A DNA stretch of 64,000 nt from Methylobacteriaceae bacterium (GTDB taxonomy: Bacteria > Pseudomonadota > Alphaproteobacteria > Rhizobiales > Beijerinckiaceae), in contig CANEZL010000006.1 in assembly GCA_947444195.1 (NCBI GenBank), positions 1 to 64,000 of the forward strand, written 5' to 3'. How positions within the stretch are numbered: position 1 is the first letter of the stretch; each line of letters starts with the position of its first letter. The notes under the pieces were generated by a model. That model was not told the DNA's origin, made no database searches, and worked only from the letters and a program-made list of their open reading frames with translations. This document shows, in pieces, positions 51,685 through 61,218 of the stretch. A program made the position numbers and the translations under genes.

Positions 51685-52439
51685 TGCTGCCGGCCCACCG
51701 ATATGCCGCCCGCCCCGTGCTCGCGGCCGTCCTCGCCGTCGCGCTCGCCGGACCGCGGATCCAGCCCGCCGCCGCCGAGCCGCTGAAGGCGGTGGTGGAG
51801 GTGTTCACGAGCCAGGGCTGCCTCGTCTGCCGGGCCGCCGATCCGGTGATCGGCGAACTGGCCGGCCGGCCCGGCATCCTCGCCCTGACCCTGCCGGTGA
51901 CCTACTGGGACTATCTCGGCTGGAAGGACACCCTGGCCCAGCGCCCCTTCAACGAGCGCCAGCACGCCTATGCCGGGCTGACCGGCGTGCGCCAGGCCTT
52001 CACGCCCCAGGCGGTGGTCAATGGCGGCTCCTCCGCCGTGGGATCGGACCGGAGCGAGATCGACCGCATCCTCCAGGAGATCGCCGGCCAGGGCGGCCTG
52101 CCGGTGCCCGTGCGCGGGGAGGAGCGCGGCGACCGCATCGTGGTCGATGTCGGGGGCGCGAGTGCCCCGGGCCGGGCCGAAGTCTGGCTCGTGCCCGTCC
52201 TGCGCCGCCGCCCCGTCACCGTCGAGCGCGGCGAGAGCCGGGGCCGCACGGTGACCTACCTGAACGTCGCCCGCGGCCTGCAGCGCGTCGGCGCCTGGAC
52301 CGGCCAGCCCGCGCATTTCGAGGTCCCCCGCAGCGCCGTGCGCATCGGCGACGCCGATTCCTGGGTCGTGCTCGTCCAGGGTGTCAGTAACGGCAAGCCC
52401 GGCAAGATCTGGGGCGCGGCCAAGGGGCCGGGGCTCTGA
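51681..52439 (+). CDS. DUF1223 thioredoxin-like exported protein
   Basis: 252 residues from the ATG at 51681. The signal peptide ends near residue 32 (AGPRIQPAAAEP). The mature start VVEVFTSQGCLVCRAADPVI contains CxxC (Cys47, Cys50), the DUF1223 thiol motif. TLPVTYWDYLGWKDTLAQRP and YTPQ-like FTPQAVVNGG are also typical. The thioredoxin-like fold suggests a periplasmic redox role, not proven for the family. It ends the lipid A transcript by a 4-base overlap with lpxXL and converges on tatC. Confidence 0.9.
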   Translation: MMLPAHRYAARPVLAAVLAVALAGPRIQPAAAEPLKAVVEVFTSQGCLVCRAADPVIGELAGRPGILALTLPVTYWDYLGWKDTLAQRPFNERQHAYAGLTGVRQAFTPQAVVNGGSSAVGSDRSEIDRILQEIAGQGGLPVPVRGEERGDRIVVDVGGASAPGRAEVWLVPVLRRRPVTVERGESRGRTVTYLNVARGLQRVGAWTGQPAHFEVPRSAVRIGDADSWVVLVQGVSNGKPGKIWGAAKGPGL

Positions 52440-52631
52440 TCCAGGCCGCTCCGGGGCGGGTTGTCTGAAAGGCTTCGTACCAGCTCCGATTGATCCCTTC
52501 GGGATGGCGGATCTGGGCTTCGCTCCTGCGCCGCGCGGGCCCGGTCGATACGAACCCCGTTTCGATCGAGCGGAGATCGTATCGGAGCCCTGCCGGATGC
52601 GGTTTCCGGTCGACCGCCGCGGCAGCGCGCG

Positions 52632-52661
52632 CGTTCCCTCGCCCCGCGGGCGGGGAGAGGG
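52632..52661. terminator. Hairpin between DUF1223 gene and tatC
   Basis: TTCCCTCGCCCCGC, GG, GCGGGGAGAGGGAA: a 14-bp stem with one mismatch in the gap between convergent genes. No strong T tract on either side. Confidence 0.45.
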
Positions 52662-52690
52662 AAACCCCGCCTCAACTCGACGGAACGGCC

Positions 52691-53491
52691 TCAGGGCTCG
52701 AGCCCCTCCGCGATCCGGCGGCGGGCGCGCAGCTTCTCCATCCGCGCCACCGAGAAGACCGAGGCCTCGTAGAGGAGCAGCATCGGGATCGCCAGGGAGA
52801 GCTGGGAGATCACGTCCGGCGGGGTGAGGATGGCGGCGGCCACGAAGACGAGGACGATGGCGTAGCGGCGCTTCTCGCGCAGGAAGGCCGCGTCGATGAC
52901 GCCGATCTGCCCGAGCAGCGTCAGGATCACCGGCAATTGGAAGGCGATGCCGAAGGCGAAGATCAGGGTCATGATCAGCGAGAGGTACTCGTCGACCTTG
53001 GGCAGGAGCGCGATGGTCGGCTCGCCCGCGACCCCCACCTGCTGCAGCGAGACCGAGAACTGGATCAGGAGCGGCATCGCCAGGAAGAACACCACCAGGG
53101 CGCCGAGCACGAAGAAGACCGGCGTGGCGACGAGGTAGGGCAGGAAGGCCTTGCGCTCGTTGCGGTAGAGGCCCGGCGCCACGAAGGCGTAGATCTGCGT
53201 GGCCACCACGGGGAAGGACAGGAACGCCGCCCCGAACACGCTGAGCTTGATGTTCGTGAAGACCTGCTCGAGGAAGTGGGTGGCGATGAGCTTGGCGTTC
53301 TCCGCCCCCACCACGCTGACATAGGGGTGCACGAGCAGGTTGTAGATCTCGCGCGCGAAGAAGAAGCACCCGAAGAACATCACCACGAAGGCGGCGAGCG
53401 ACTTGATCAGCCGCGCCCTGAGCTCGATCAGGTGCTCGATGAGGGGCGCCCGCGAGGCTTCGATATCGGCCTCGTCCCGTTCGTCGATCAT
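52691..53491 (-). CDS. tatC: Sec-independent protein translocase TatC
   Basis: 266 residues from the ATG at 53491, six membrane helices. The N-terminal [20 protein letters not shown] is the twin-arginine signal recognition site, followed by [34 protein letters not shown] and [20 protein letters not shown]. TatC receives folded, cofactor-bearing proteins such as the TRAP binding protein at 2410-3570. Its ATG overlaps the tatB stop by 4 bases (ATGA). serS, which often follows in related genomes, is absent. Confidence 0.97.
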   Translation of the reverse strand: MIDERDEADIEASRAPLIEHLIELRARLIKSLAAFVVMFFGCFFFAREIYNLLVHPYVSVVGAENAKLIATHFLEQVFTNIKLSVFGAAFLSFPVVATQIYAFVAPGLYRNERKAFLPYLVATPVFFVLGALVVFFLAMPLLIQFSVSLQQVGVAGEPTIALLPKVDEYLSLIMTLIFAFGIAFQLPVILTLLGQIGVIDAAFLREKRRYAIVLVFVAAAILTPPDVISQLSLAIPMLLLYEASVFSVARMEKLRARRRIAEGLEP

Positions 53492-53997
53492 CGCTCGGCC
53501 GTCCCCGGCTTGGTCTCGGCGGCCGGCGCCGGATCCGGCGGCGTGCCGAAGGGATCCTCGGCCGAGCCGGGCACCGGCGGCGGCGGGCCGGCTTCCTCGG
53601 GCCGCGGCACGTCGTAGCTCCCGCGGACGGGGGCGGCCTCGGCGGCCTTGAGCCGGGCGGTGGCCTCGGCCAGCGTCTCGGGAGCGGGGGACGCGGCCCT
53701 CTCGGTCCGCCCCTCGACGGCGCCCTTCAGCTCGTCGCGGATGGTCTGGACCGGGTTGAAGCCCGAACTCGTCTTGCGCACCGTGTCGCGGATGCCGTCG
53801 ACCTCGCGGCGGACCTCGTCGAGCTCGGCCTCGCGCACGGCCTCGTTGAACTGCATCTGGAACTCGCCGGCCATGCGGCGCAGCTTGGTCGTGACCCGGC
53901 CGACGGTGCGCAGGGCCTTCGGCAGGTCCTTCGGCCCGATGACGATGAGGGCGACGCCGCCGATCAGCATCACCTCGCCCCAACTCATGTCAAACAT
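53488..53997 (-). CDS. tatB: Sec-independent protein translocase TatB
   Basis: 169 residues. The single helix and amphipathic helix are [20 protein letters not shown], then [20 protein letters not shown], with the TatB-type FxxS/GWxE start. A long Pro/Glu-rich acidic tail follows ([18 protein letters not shown]). It works with TatC in substrate binding. The gene overlaps tatC and lies 104 bases after tatA. Confidence 0.95.
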   Translation of the reverse strand: MFDMSWGEVMLIGGVALIVIGPKDLPKALRTVGRVTTKLRRMAGEFQMQFNEAVREAELDEVRREVDGIRDTVRKTSSGFNPVQTIRDELKGAVEGRTERAASPAPETLAEATARLKAAEAAPVRGSYDVPRPEEAGPPPPVPGSAEDPFGTPPDPAPAAETKPGTAER

Positions 53998-54101
53998 GTC
54001 GCCGACGGTCCCGCTGCTCGGACGCCCCGGATGGGCGTTCAGCCCCGGCCTTACACCAAGGCGTGCGCCGTGGGAGCCCGTCCTGTGTCAGACCGGCCCG
54101 A

Positions 54102-54383
54102 TCAGACGGGCTTGCGCTCGCCGCCGGGCAGGTGGCTCGCCGGCACGGCGGTGCCGGGGCTCGTCTCGCTGCCGTGGGGAAGGGTGCGCACCGGCTCGTT
54201 GGCGGCGACCGGGGGCGCCGGCGGCGGCGGGGCGGCGGGGGCGTCGTCCTCGGCCATGCCCTTCTTGAACGCCTTGATGCCCTTGGCCACGTCGCCCATC
54301 AGGTCCGAGACCTTGCCGCGGCCGAACAGCAGCATGACGATGACGGCGACGACGACCCAGTGCCAGATACTCATGCTGCCCAT
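54102..54383 (-). CDS. tatA: Sec-independent protein translocase TatA
   Basis: 93 residues from the ATG at 54383, which has AGGAG 6-7 bases upstream; ATG 54374 (MSIWHW) is the alternative. The helix [20 protein letters not shown] runs into [20 protein letters not shown], the conserved FG hinge and amphipathic helix. A Pro-rich tail follows. TatA oligomers form the translocation path. The gap to nagZ upstream is only 213 bases and contains no scpA or scpB. Confidence 0.95.
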   Translation of the reverse strand: MGSMSIWHWVVVAVIVMLLFGRGKVSDLMGDVAKGIKAFKKGMAEDDAPAAPPPPAPPVAANEPVRTLPHGSETSPGTAVPASHLPGGERKPV

Positions 54384-54596
54384 GGCGAACTCCTGTGCCG
54401 CGCGGCGAAAGCCGTGACCCGCGCGGGGCCCCGCGACCCGCGTGCGGGCCCTTGCGCTCGAAATGCGCGCCGAAACTAGGGACGGGGCGCGGCGAACACA
54501 AGGCGCGGGCGGCCCCGTGACGCGGGATGGCGGCCCCGCGCGGCGCGGCGTGTCAGGGATGCGTCGGGGCTCGCGCGGGCGCGCGTCGTCAGGTCA

Positions 54597-55598
54597 TCAG
54601 GCGGCGGCGAGCGCGGCGGCGAAGCGGGCGCGGGCCTCCGGCAGGTCGAGCCCCTCGCCGGTGCCGAGCCTCGCCAGGGCGGCGGCGGCCCGACGCGCGG
54701 GCGCCCCCGCGAGGAGCGGGGCGCCCTCGGCCACGGCGCGCATCTCGGCCATGTCGCCGTTGCAGTGGAGCGCCATGTCGATCCCGGCGGCGAAGGCCGC
54801 CTCGGCCCGGGCGCGGAACGGGCCGGTCAGGGCGTGCATCGAGAGGTCGTCGGTCATCAGCAACCCGTCGAAGCCGATGGCGCCGCGGATCACCCGCTCG
54901 ATCACGGTGGCGGACTGGGTCGCGGGCCGCTCCGGATCGAGGGCGGTGAAGACCACGTGCGCGCTCATCGCCATGGGCAGGTCGGACAGCGCCCGGAAGG
55001 GCACGAAATCCTCGGCCTCCAGGGTGGCGAGGTCGGTCTCGACCACCGGCAGGTCCTTGTGGCTGTCGCAGGCGGCGCGGCCGTGGCCGGGGATGTGCTT
55101 CATCACGGGCAGCACGCCCCCCGCCATCAGCCCCTCGGCGACGGCGCGGCCGATCTCGGCGACCGCCTCCGGCGTGGTGCCGTAGGCCCGGTCGCCGATG
55201 ATGTCGTGGGCGCCCGCCGCCGGCACGTCGAGGACGGGCGCGCAGTCCACGTTGATGCCGACCTCCTTGAGGTCGTGCGCCATCAGGCGCGCGCCGAGCC
55301 GCGCCATCGCCGCGGCGGCGCCGTCGAAGCGGGCATAGGCCCGCCCCGCCGGGTAGGAGGGCCAGTGCGGCGGCCCCATGCGCTGCACCCGGCCGCCCTC
55401 CTGGTCGATGAGGATCGGCGCGTCCGTCCGGCCCACGGCGGCGCGCAGGGCGGAGGTCAGCGCGCGCACCTCGTCGGGGGTGCCGATGTTGCGCTTGAAC
55501 AGGATGAAGCCCCAGGGCGCGGCGTCGCGGAAGAAGGCGGCCTCCTCGGCGGCGAGGCTCCGGCCGGCGCAGCCGAGGATCAGGGCACGGGAGGACAT
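54597..55598 (-). CDS. nagZ: Beta-N-acetylhexosaminidase NagZ
   Basis: 333 residues, glycoside hydrolase family 3. LIDQEGGRVQRMGPPHWPSY, the catalytic loop KHIPGHGRAACDSHKDLP with the His/Asp acid-base dyad, and the nucleophile aspartate in LLMTDDLSMHAL are all present. NagZ cleaves GlcNAc from 1,6-anhydroMurNAc-peptides in the cytoplasm; the product feeds AnmK (11162-12289). It follows the SPOR gene by 197 bases. Confidence 0.96.
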   Translation of the reverse strand: MSSRALILGCAGRSLAAEEAAFFRDAAPWGFILFKRNIGTPDEVRALTSALRAAVGRTDAPILIDQEGGRVQRMGPPHWPSYPAGRAYARFDGAAAAMARLGARLMAHDLKEVGINVDCAPVLDVPAAGAHDIIGDRAYGTTPEAVAEIGRAVAEGLMAGGVLPVMKHIPGHGRAACDSHKDLPVVETDLATLEAEDFVPFRALSDLPMAMSAHVVFTALDPERPATQSATVIERVIRGAIGFDGLLMTDDLSMHALTGPFRARAEAAFAAGIDMALHCNGDMAEMRAVAEGAPLLAGAPARRAAAALARLGTGEGLDLPEARARFAAALAAA

Positions 55599-55752
55599 CG
55601 GGGACGGCTCGCGCGGGCGGTGTGACGGGGATTCGATTCGGGGCAGCGTGCCGGGGGAGAAACCCCGCCCGGAAGGCGAAACCGCGGCGGGGCCGCACGC
55701 CTTGCCGGCGACGGGCGCCGCTGTTGCGGCCGGGCCGCACTGGGGGGGGGCG

Positions 55753-55771
55753 GGCGCCCCTCAGGGGCGCC
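55753..55771 (-). terminator. Hairpin after the SPOR gene
   Basis: GGCGCCCC-TCA-GGGGCGCC, an 8-bp stem 25 bases beyond the SPOR stop. On the minus strand it leads into a run of nine C (55742-55750), not T, so termination strength is doubtful. The homopolymer itself is prone to length changes. Confidence 0.4.
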
Positions 55772-55795
55772 GCGCGGCCGGGCTCGGTGCCGGGT

Positions 55796-57103
55796 TCAGT
55801 TCTTGGCCACGAAGCACTGGCCGCCCGCGCCCTGGAGCGCGCTGCACAGGCTGGCGGCCTCGGCCTTGGCGAGCGGCCCGACGCGGACGCGGTAGATCGT
55901 CTTGCCGTTGACCTCGGCCTGACGGATCAGCTCCGGCTTGCCGGCGAGCTGGCTGTACTTGCGCTGCATCTCGCGGAAGGCGGCCTGGGCGTCGCCCGCG
56001 CTGTTGCGCACGCCGAGCTGGACCGAGAAGCCGCTCAGCGGCCCGTCGCTCACCGCCGGGGCGGCCGGGGTCGCCGCCGCGGTGGAGGCGGTGGTGGCGG
56101 GCGCATCGGCCGTGAGCGGGGCCTCGGCGGAGGCGAGGCGCTGGGTGGCCTTGGGCCGCACGCGGGTGCGCTCGGGCTGCGGGGCCGCCTCCGCAGCGGG
56201 CTCGGCCTGGACGGGCGGCTGCGGCGTGGCGGCGGCCTGACGGGCGGACCGGGCGGCGGGGGCGTCGCCCGGCATCACCATGGTCGGGATCGGGGACGGC
56301 GCGGCGGCCTCGGCCGGCTGCTCCCGCTGCGGCGGGGGCGGCGGCGTGTCGGGCTTGACCGCGACGGTGCGCACCCGGCGCGGCTCGCCGAAGGCGTCGA
56401 GGGGGGCGCTGCCGGGGGTGGTGGCGCCGCCCTGCGACGTGCGCGCGGCCTGCGCGATGTCGATGGGCTGCTCCTCGCGGTTCACGATCCGGATCTGGCT
56501 GTCCTTGGCCTTGGGCTCGTAGATCTGCCGGTTCTGGTCCGGGATCTCGACCCCGTCGGCGACCTTGGGCGCGACCTTGAGGGGCGTGGTGTCGGCCTGG
56601 ATCACCGGCACGCCGCCGGAGATCGAGCGGTGCAGGCCCTTGTAGGTCAGGGCCCCGGTGACCGCGACGGCGACGACGGCGAGGCCGGCGCCCACCGTCA
56701 TCAGGCGGCGGCGCGGGTTCACCCGCTTGAGGCTGCGCTGGTCGGGGGCGGCCTCCGGATCGGCCGGCGCGTCGTAGGCGGGCGCGGTCTGGTCGCGCTC
56801 CACGGAGGCGAGGTACTGGTCGAAGGCGTCGGCGGGCGTCTCGCGCGGCTGCGCCTCGGGGGCGAAGCTCGGCTCGATCCGGCCGCCGTGCCAGCCCTGG
56901 GCGGCCTCGGGGGCCGGCTCGGCGCGGCGCTCGTCGCGGGCGGCGAGCAGGGCGCGGAAGGGATCGTCCTGCCCGACGATGCGGGCGAGCTCGGCGAGCG
57001 GATCGGCCTTCGTGGCCCCCGCCTGCGCGGCCGGGGCCTGATGCTGCTGCAGATCGCGCGCGAAGGCATCCAGATCGATGGGTGCGCGCGAAGCGTTCGT
57101 CAT
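55796..57103 (-). CDS. SPOR-domain membrane protein
   Basis: 435 residues. An N-terminal cytoplasmic region of about 130 residues is followed by one membrane helix (RRRLMTVGAGLAVVAVAVTG), a long Pro/Ala-rich periplasmic linker, and a C-terminal SPOR domain (FSVQLGVRNSAGDAQAAFRE, YRVRVGPLAKAEAASLCSAL). SPOR domains bind denuded glycan strands at the division septum, so the protein is probably a divisome or wall-remodelling accessory. It lies between argS (32 bases upstream) and nagZ, a conserved order in Alphaproteobacteria. Confidence 0.9.
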   Translation of the reverse strand: MTNASRAPIDLDAFARDLQQHQAPAAQAGATKADPLAELARIVGQDDPFRALLAARDERRAEPAPEAAQGWHGGRIEPSFAPEAQPRETPADAFDQYLASVERDQTAPAYDAPADPEAAPDQRSLKRVNPRRRLMTVGAGLAVVAVAVTGALTYKGLHRSISGGVPVIQADTTPLKVAPKVADGVEIPDQNRQIYEPKAKDSQIRIVNREEQPIDIAQAARTSQGGATTPGSAPLDAFGEPRRVRTVAVKPDTPPPPPQREQPAEAAAPSPIPTMVMPGDAPAARSARQAAATPQPPVQAEPAAEAAPQPERTRVRPKATQRLASAEAPLTADAPATTASTAAATPAAPAVSDGPLSGFSVQLGVRNSAGDAQAAFREMQRKYSQLAGKPELIRQAEVNGKTIYRVRVGPLAKAEAASLCSALQGAGGQCFVAKN

Positions 57104-57135
57104 GGCAGCATCCTCAATTCAACGCCGGCGAGGCG

Positions 57136-58905
57136 TCACCGCATCTCGTCGGGAGCGGCGACGCCCAGGATCGCGAGACCGGAGGCGAGCGTGCCTCGCA
57201 GGGCCTCGACGAGGGCCAGCCTCGCCTCGGTCGACTTTCGGTCGGTTGCATTAACAAACCGTAATTGCGGCAAGTCTTTGCCCTTGTTCCAGAAACTATG
57301 CAGCGAACTGGCGACTTCATAGAGATGGAAGGCGATCCGGTGCGGTTCGTGCGCCGCCGCCGCCGCCTCGACCACCCGCGGGTACTGCGCGACGAGGCGC
57401 ATCATCTCGATCTCGCCCGGATCCGTGAGCCCGGAGAGGTCGGCCGCGGCCAGACGGGCCGAATCAGCTGGATCGAGGTCGGGGAAGGCCTCCCGTGCCT
57501 GCCGCTGCACCGAGCGGACGCGGGCATGGGCGTACTGCACGTAGAAGACCGGGTTGTCCTTGGACTGCTCCACCACCTTGGCGAGGTCGAAATCCAGGGT
57601 GGCGTCGTTCTTCCGGTAGAGCATCATGAAGCGGATCGCGTCGCGCCCGACCTCGTCGATGACCGCGCGCAGCGTGACGAACTCGCCCGCGCGCTTGCTC
57701 ATCTTCACGGGCTCGCCCGCGCGCAGCAGCCGCACCAGCTGGCACAGCTTCACGTCCAGGTTCGCCGCGCCGTTCGACACCGCCTTCACGGCCGCCTGCA
57801 TGCGCTTGACGTAGCCGCCGTGGTCGGCGCCGAGCACGTCGATCATCTCGCGGGCGCCGCGCAGGTACTTGTCCCGGTGATAGGCGATGTCCGAGGCGAA
57901 GTAGGTGTAGCTGCCGTCCGATTTCAGGAGCGGCCGGTCGGTGTCGTCGCCGAAATCCCTCGTGCGGAACAGGGTCTGCTCGCGGTCCTCCCAGTCCTCG
58001 GGGAGCTGCCCCTTGGGGGGCGGCAGCCGGCCGACATAGACGAGGCCGCGCTCCTTCAGCTCGGCGAGCAGCGCCGCGACGGCGCCGCCCTCCCCGCCCT
58101 CCTGGAGGGTGCGCTCGGAGAAGAACACGTCGTGCCGGATGCCGAGGGCGGCGAGGTCCTCGCGGATGCGCTCCAGCATCATCGCGATGGCCGTCTCGCG
58201 CACCGCGGGCAGCCACGCGCCCTCGGGCTTCCCGAGGAGGTCGCGGCCATGGGCCTGCGCCAGGGCCTCGCCCACGGGCTTCAGGTAGTCGCCCGGATAG
58301 AGCCCATCGGGGATCGCGCCGATCGCCTCGCCCAGCGCCTCGCGGTAGCGCAGGTAGGCGGAGCGGGCGAGCACGTCGACCTGGGCGCCGGCATCGTTGA
58401 CGTAGTACTCGCGGGTGACGTCCCGGCCCGTCGCCGCGAGGAGGTTGGCGAGGGCGTCGCCGAAGACCGCGCCGCGGCCGTGGCCCACATGCATCGGCCC
58501 GGTCGGGTTGGCCGAGACGTACTCGACGTTGACCGGCCCCGGCACCGAGTTCGGCGCGGCCCGGCCGTAGGCTTCGGGATCGGCCAGCACCGCGCGGACC
58601 ACGTCGTGCAGCACCTCCGGCGCGAGGCGCAGGTTGATGAAGCCGGGGCCGGCGACCTCCGCCGCCGCCACCCGCGGATCGGCGCGCAACTCCGCCGCCA
58701 GCGCCTCGCCGAGCGCCTTCGGGTTGGTGCGCGCCTCCTTGGCCAGCACCAGGGCTGCGTTGGTGGCGAGATCCCCGTGCGTGGGGTCGCGGGGCGGCTC
58801 CACCACGACGCGGCCGAGATCGAGCCCGGGCTGGAGCGTTCCGGAACGGGTCAGCGCTTCGAGGGCCTCGCGCACGCGCGCCTCGAACAGGGCAAAGATG
58901 TTCAT
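57136..58905 (-). CDS. argS: Arginyl-tRNA synthetase
   Basis: 589 residues, class I synthetase. The HIGH motif is [14 protein letters not shown] in [13 protein letters not shown], and [13 protein letters not shown] is the KMSKS loop. The N-terminal additional domain (Add1) opens [20 protein letters not shown], and the anticodon-binding alpha bundle closes the protein with [20 protein letters not shown]. It charges tRNA-Arg. It heads the argS-SPOR transcript, downstream of dgt after an insertion of two genes. Confidence 0.97.
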   Translation of the reverse strand: MNIFALFEARVREALEALTRSGTLQPGLDLGRVVVEPPRDPTHGDLATNAALVLAKEARTNPKALGEALAAELRADPRVAAAEVAGPGFINLRLAPEVLHDVVRAVLADPEAYGRAAPNSVPGPVNVEYVSANPTGPMHVGHGRGAVFGDALANLLAATGRDVTREYYVNDAGAQVDVLARSAYLRYREALGEAIGAIPDGLYPGDYLKPVGEALAQAHGRDLLGKPEGAWLPAVRETAIAMMLERIREDLAALGIRHDVFFSERTLQEGGEGGAVAALLAELKERGLVYVGRLPPPKGQLPEDWEDREQTLFRTRDFGDDTDRPLLKSDGSYTYFASDIAYHRDKYLRGAREMIDVLGADHGGYVKRMQAAVKAVSNGAANLDVKLCQLVRLLRAGEPVKMSKRAGEFVTLRAVIDEVGRDAIRFMMLYRKNDATLDFDLAKVVEQSKDNPVFYVQYAHARVRSVQRQAREAFPDLDPADSARLAAADLSGLTDPGEIEMMRLVAQYPRVVEAAAAAHEPHRIAFHLYEVASSLHSFWNKGKDLPQLRFVNATDRKSTEARLALVEALRGTLASGLAILGVAAPDEMR

Positions 58906-59127
58906 GTGTCGTCGTCGAAGATCCGTCGCCCGGCGCGCCGCGGCGGCGCCGATGCCAGTGCGGGGGGCATAGCAAGGGGGGCGGGCCGAGTCACGGCGGC
59001 CGGGGCATGGCGGCGGGCGCCCCGCTCATCCACCGCCGACCGCGCGGGTGCGTAGACTGCCCCGTTGAACCGGTACGGCCGAGTCTGTGTTCACTGCGGG
59101 GAGACTCACGCGGTGGAGATGCAGTCG

Positions 59128-59658
59128 ATGAAGTCCCTCCTTCTGGCCGGCGCGGCGCTCTGCGCCGGGCTGATGATGACCCCCGCCGCCGAGGCGGGCC
59201 CCTACGGCTACCGCGGCGGCCATGCCGGCTTCGGCCACGGCGGCTTCGGCGGTGGCGGTTACGGCCATCGCGGCGGGTACGCCCCCCGCGCGGGCTTCGC
59301 ACATCGTGGCGGGTTCGCCCAGGCCGGCGGCTACGGCTATCGCGGCGGCTACGCGACCCGCACGGCCGGCTTCGGCTATCGCGGCTACGGCCATCGCGGC
59401 GGCTATTACGGTGGGCGCGGCTACGGCCGTGGCCTCGGGCTCGGCCTCGCGGGGGCCGGTGTCGGGCTCGGCGTCGGCCTCGCCGCGGGCGCCGTGTCGT
59501 CGGGCTACGGTTACGGCTACCCCGCGGCCTACGCCTACGGCAGCAACGGCTACAGCAATTACGGCTATGCGCCCGTGGGCTACAGCTACCCCGCCGCCTA
59601 CGCTGCGCCGGCCTACGGCTACGGCGCGGGCTACGGCGCCGATTGCTACGGCTGGTAG
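59128..59658 (+). CDS. Gly/Tyr-rich exported protein
   Basis: 176 residues from the ATG at 59128; GGTGGAG 9 bases upstream favours it over the ATG at 59119. The signal peptide LLLAGAALCAGLMMTPAAEA is followed by a low-complexity body of Gly, Tyr, Ala, His and Arg in short repeats (GYGYRGGYA, GHRGGYYGGRG, GYSYPAAYAAPAYGYGAGYG), with a hydrophobic Gly-rich stretch at about residues 105-130. The last residues include a lone cysteine (DCYGW). Such proteins in Methylobacterium and relatives are uncharacterised; a surface or stress role is possible. It has its own intrinsic terminator and sits between argS and dgt on the opposite strand. Confidence 0.75.
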   Translation: MKSLLLAGAALCAGLMMTPAAEAGPYGYRGGHAGFGHGGFGGGGYGHRGGYAPRAGFAHRGGFAQAGGYGYRGGYATRTAGFGYRGYGHRGGYYGGRGYGRGLGLGLAGAGVGLGVGLAAGAVSSGYGYGYPAAYAYGSNGYSNYGYAPVGYSYPAAYAAPAYGYGAGYGADCYGW

Positions 59659-59689
59659 GATCCAGGCATCCGTCGCAGGTTCGAGGAAG

Positions 59690-59726
59690 GCCGCCGCGCT
59701 CCGGGCGCGGCGGCTTTTCTTCTTTT
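59690..59726 (+). terminator. Rho-independent terminator after the Gly/Tyr-rich gene
   Basis: GCCGCCGCGC, loop TCCGG, GCGCGGCGGC, then TTTTCTTCTTTT. A perfect 10-bp GC stem with a T-rich tract. Confidence 0.85.
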
Positions 59727-59764
59727 AGGGATGGCACGCGTCCCGCGAGCCGATCGGCCCCGTC

Positions 59765-61039
59765 TCACGGCCGGCGGCCGGGGGCGGGATCCGGCGCTGC
59801 GGCGGGCGGTGTCTGTGTACCGCCGGCCAGCGCGCCGACCACCGCGGTCAGCACGTCCAGTCCGATCTCGATATCGGCCGGGTCCACGAACCCCGCCGGC
59901 CCCCGACCCACGCTGCCGCGGCACCGGATCAGCGCCAACCCGATCGGCGCGAGCAGGGCCATGTTGAAGGCGTCGCCCATCAAGCCCGGCGCCACCCGCG
60001 CGGGGCGCCGACCCGATGCCGCGACGGCGCCCTCGAACAGGCCGACGAGTCCGGGGTCGCAGCGGGTGGCATCGGGGTCGACGCCCTGCTCGACGGTGAT
60101 CTCCAGCCGGCGGCGCCCCGCGATCGTCCCGAACGCCGCGGCGAGTTCCGCCGCCGCGGCGGCGCGTCCGGCATCGTCCGACGCGCTGACGAGAACGCCC
60201 AAGGTCGCCGAGCTCGTGACCAGGAAAGACGCCACGGGCTCGACGTCGATGCGCATCGCGGTCACCAGGACGCGTTCCCGCGCGGCGCCGATGCGCTCGG
60301 CCGCGAGGATGCATTCCGCCGCCCCGGCGAGCGCGTCGCGCCTGTCCGACATCGGGATCGTCGTCGCGCCCGCGACGGCTCCCACCAGCGTCACCCGCAG
60401 GATCGTCGACGCCGACAGCGCCGGGACGATCCCCACCGCCGATCCGGACCGCTCCAGCACCGGGCCGGCCTCGGCCGCGATCTCGAGATAGGCGAGGATC
60501 GCCTCGGGGGAGCGCCGCGCGGCCGCGAGTTCCTCGGGGTCGAGGCCGTGCGCCTCCATGGCCCGGCGCAGGGTGACGTTGTAGGCATCGTCCCGGTCCA
60601 GCGCCTGCGGATCGAGCCGGCCGACCACGGCTCTGCTGCCGAACCCCCCGGGGCCGAACCGGCCCGCCGCGTCCTCGACGAACGAGACCACCTCGATCGC
60701 GTGCCGCGGGGCGGTGCCCCGGCGGATCACCCGCGCGACGGCGGCGATCCCCATCAGCACGCCGAGGGTGCCGTCGTAGCGGCCGGCATCCTCGCCCGTA
60801 TCGAGGTGTCCGCCGATCACGATGGCCGGGCCGCCCGAGACCGGTCCCTCGATCCGGCCGACGAGGTTGCCGGCGGGGTCGCGCCGGGCCGACAGGCCGG
60901 CCTCCTCCATCCAGCCGAGGACGAGCGCCTCGGCCTCCGCCTGCTGCGGGGTGAACACGCGCCGCGTCAGGTTCCACGGATAGGCGCTGATCCGGGCGAG
61001 GCGTTCGATCCGATCGATGACGAGTCCGGCCGCGATCAT
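59765..61039 (-). CDS. M20-family amidohydrolase-like protein with lost metal site
   Basis: 424 residues from the ATG at 61039. The fold matches N-carbamoyl-L-amino acid hydrolase / allantoate amidohydrolase (HyuC/AllC): NLVGRIEGP, GGHLDTGEDAGRYDGTLGVL, GSRAVVG, an IPMSDRRDALAGAAE segment and GDAFNMALLAPIGLALI. But beyond the first His-x-Asp, expected ligands are gone: DEEGxRF is EDAAGRF, the His of xHAGTTPM is missing (VAGATTIPM), GHDA is MGDA, and the final SHxPxE is GRGPAGF. It is therefore probably a pseudo-hydrolase or has changed chemistry. It lies 179 bases after dgt on the same strand, inside a normally conserved block. Confidence 0.8.
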   Translation of the reverse strand: MIAAGLVIDRIERLARISAYPWNLTRRVFTPQQAEAEALVLGWMEEAGLSARRDPAGNLVGRIEGPVSGGPAIVIGGHLDTGEDAGRYDGTLGVLMGIAAVARVIRRGTAPRHAIEVVSFVEDAAGRFGPGGFGSRAVVGRLDPQALDRDDAYNVTLRRAMEAHGLDPEELAAARRSPEAILAYLEIAAEAGPVLERSGSAVGIVPALSASTILRVTLVGAVAGATTIPMSDRRDALAGAAECILAAERIGAARERVLVTAMRIDVEPVASFLVTSSATLGVLVSASDDAGRAAAAAELAAAFGTIAGRRRLEITVEQGVDPDATRCDPGLVGLFEGAVAASGRRPARVAPGLMGDAFNMALLAPIGLALIRCRGSVGRGPAGFVDPADIEIGLDVLTAVVGALAGGTQTPPAAAPDPAPGRRP

Positions 61040-61218
61040 GTCTGTGCGCCTGCGCGGGTGATGGCGGGGCCGATCCGCATGCTGATCCTCGCGATCGACG
61101 CCGCTGCGAGACCCGCGCGGCCGATCCGTCTCGGCGATCGGGGCCGGGGAACCCGGCGCGCCGATGCCGGTGACACCCGTGCGACGCGGCGACGGACCCC
61201 GAGGTTCCCGTCCGCTGC

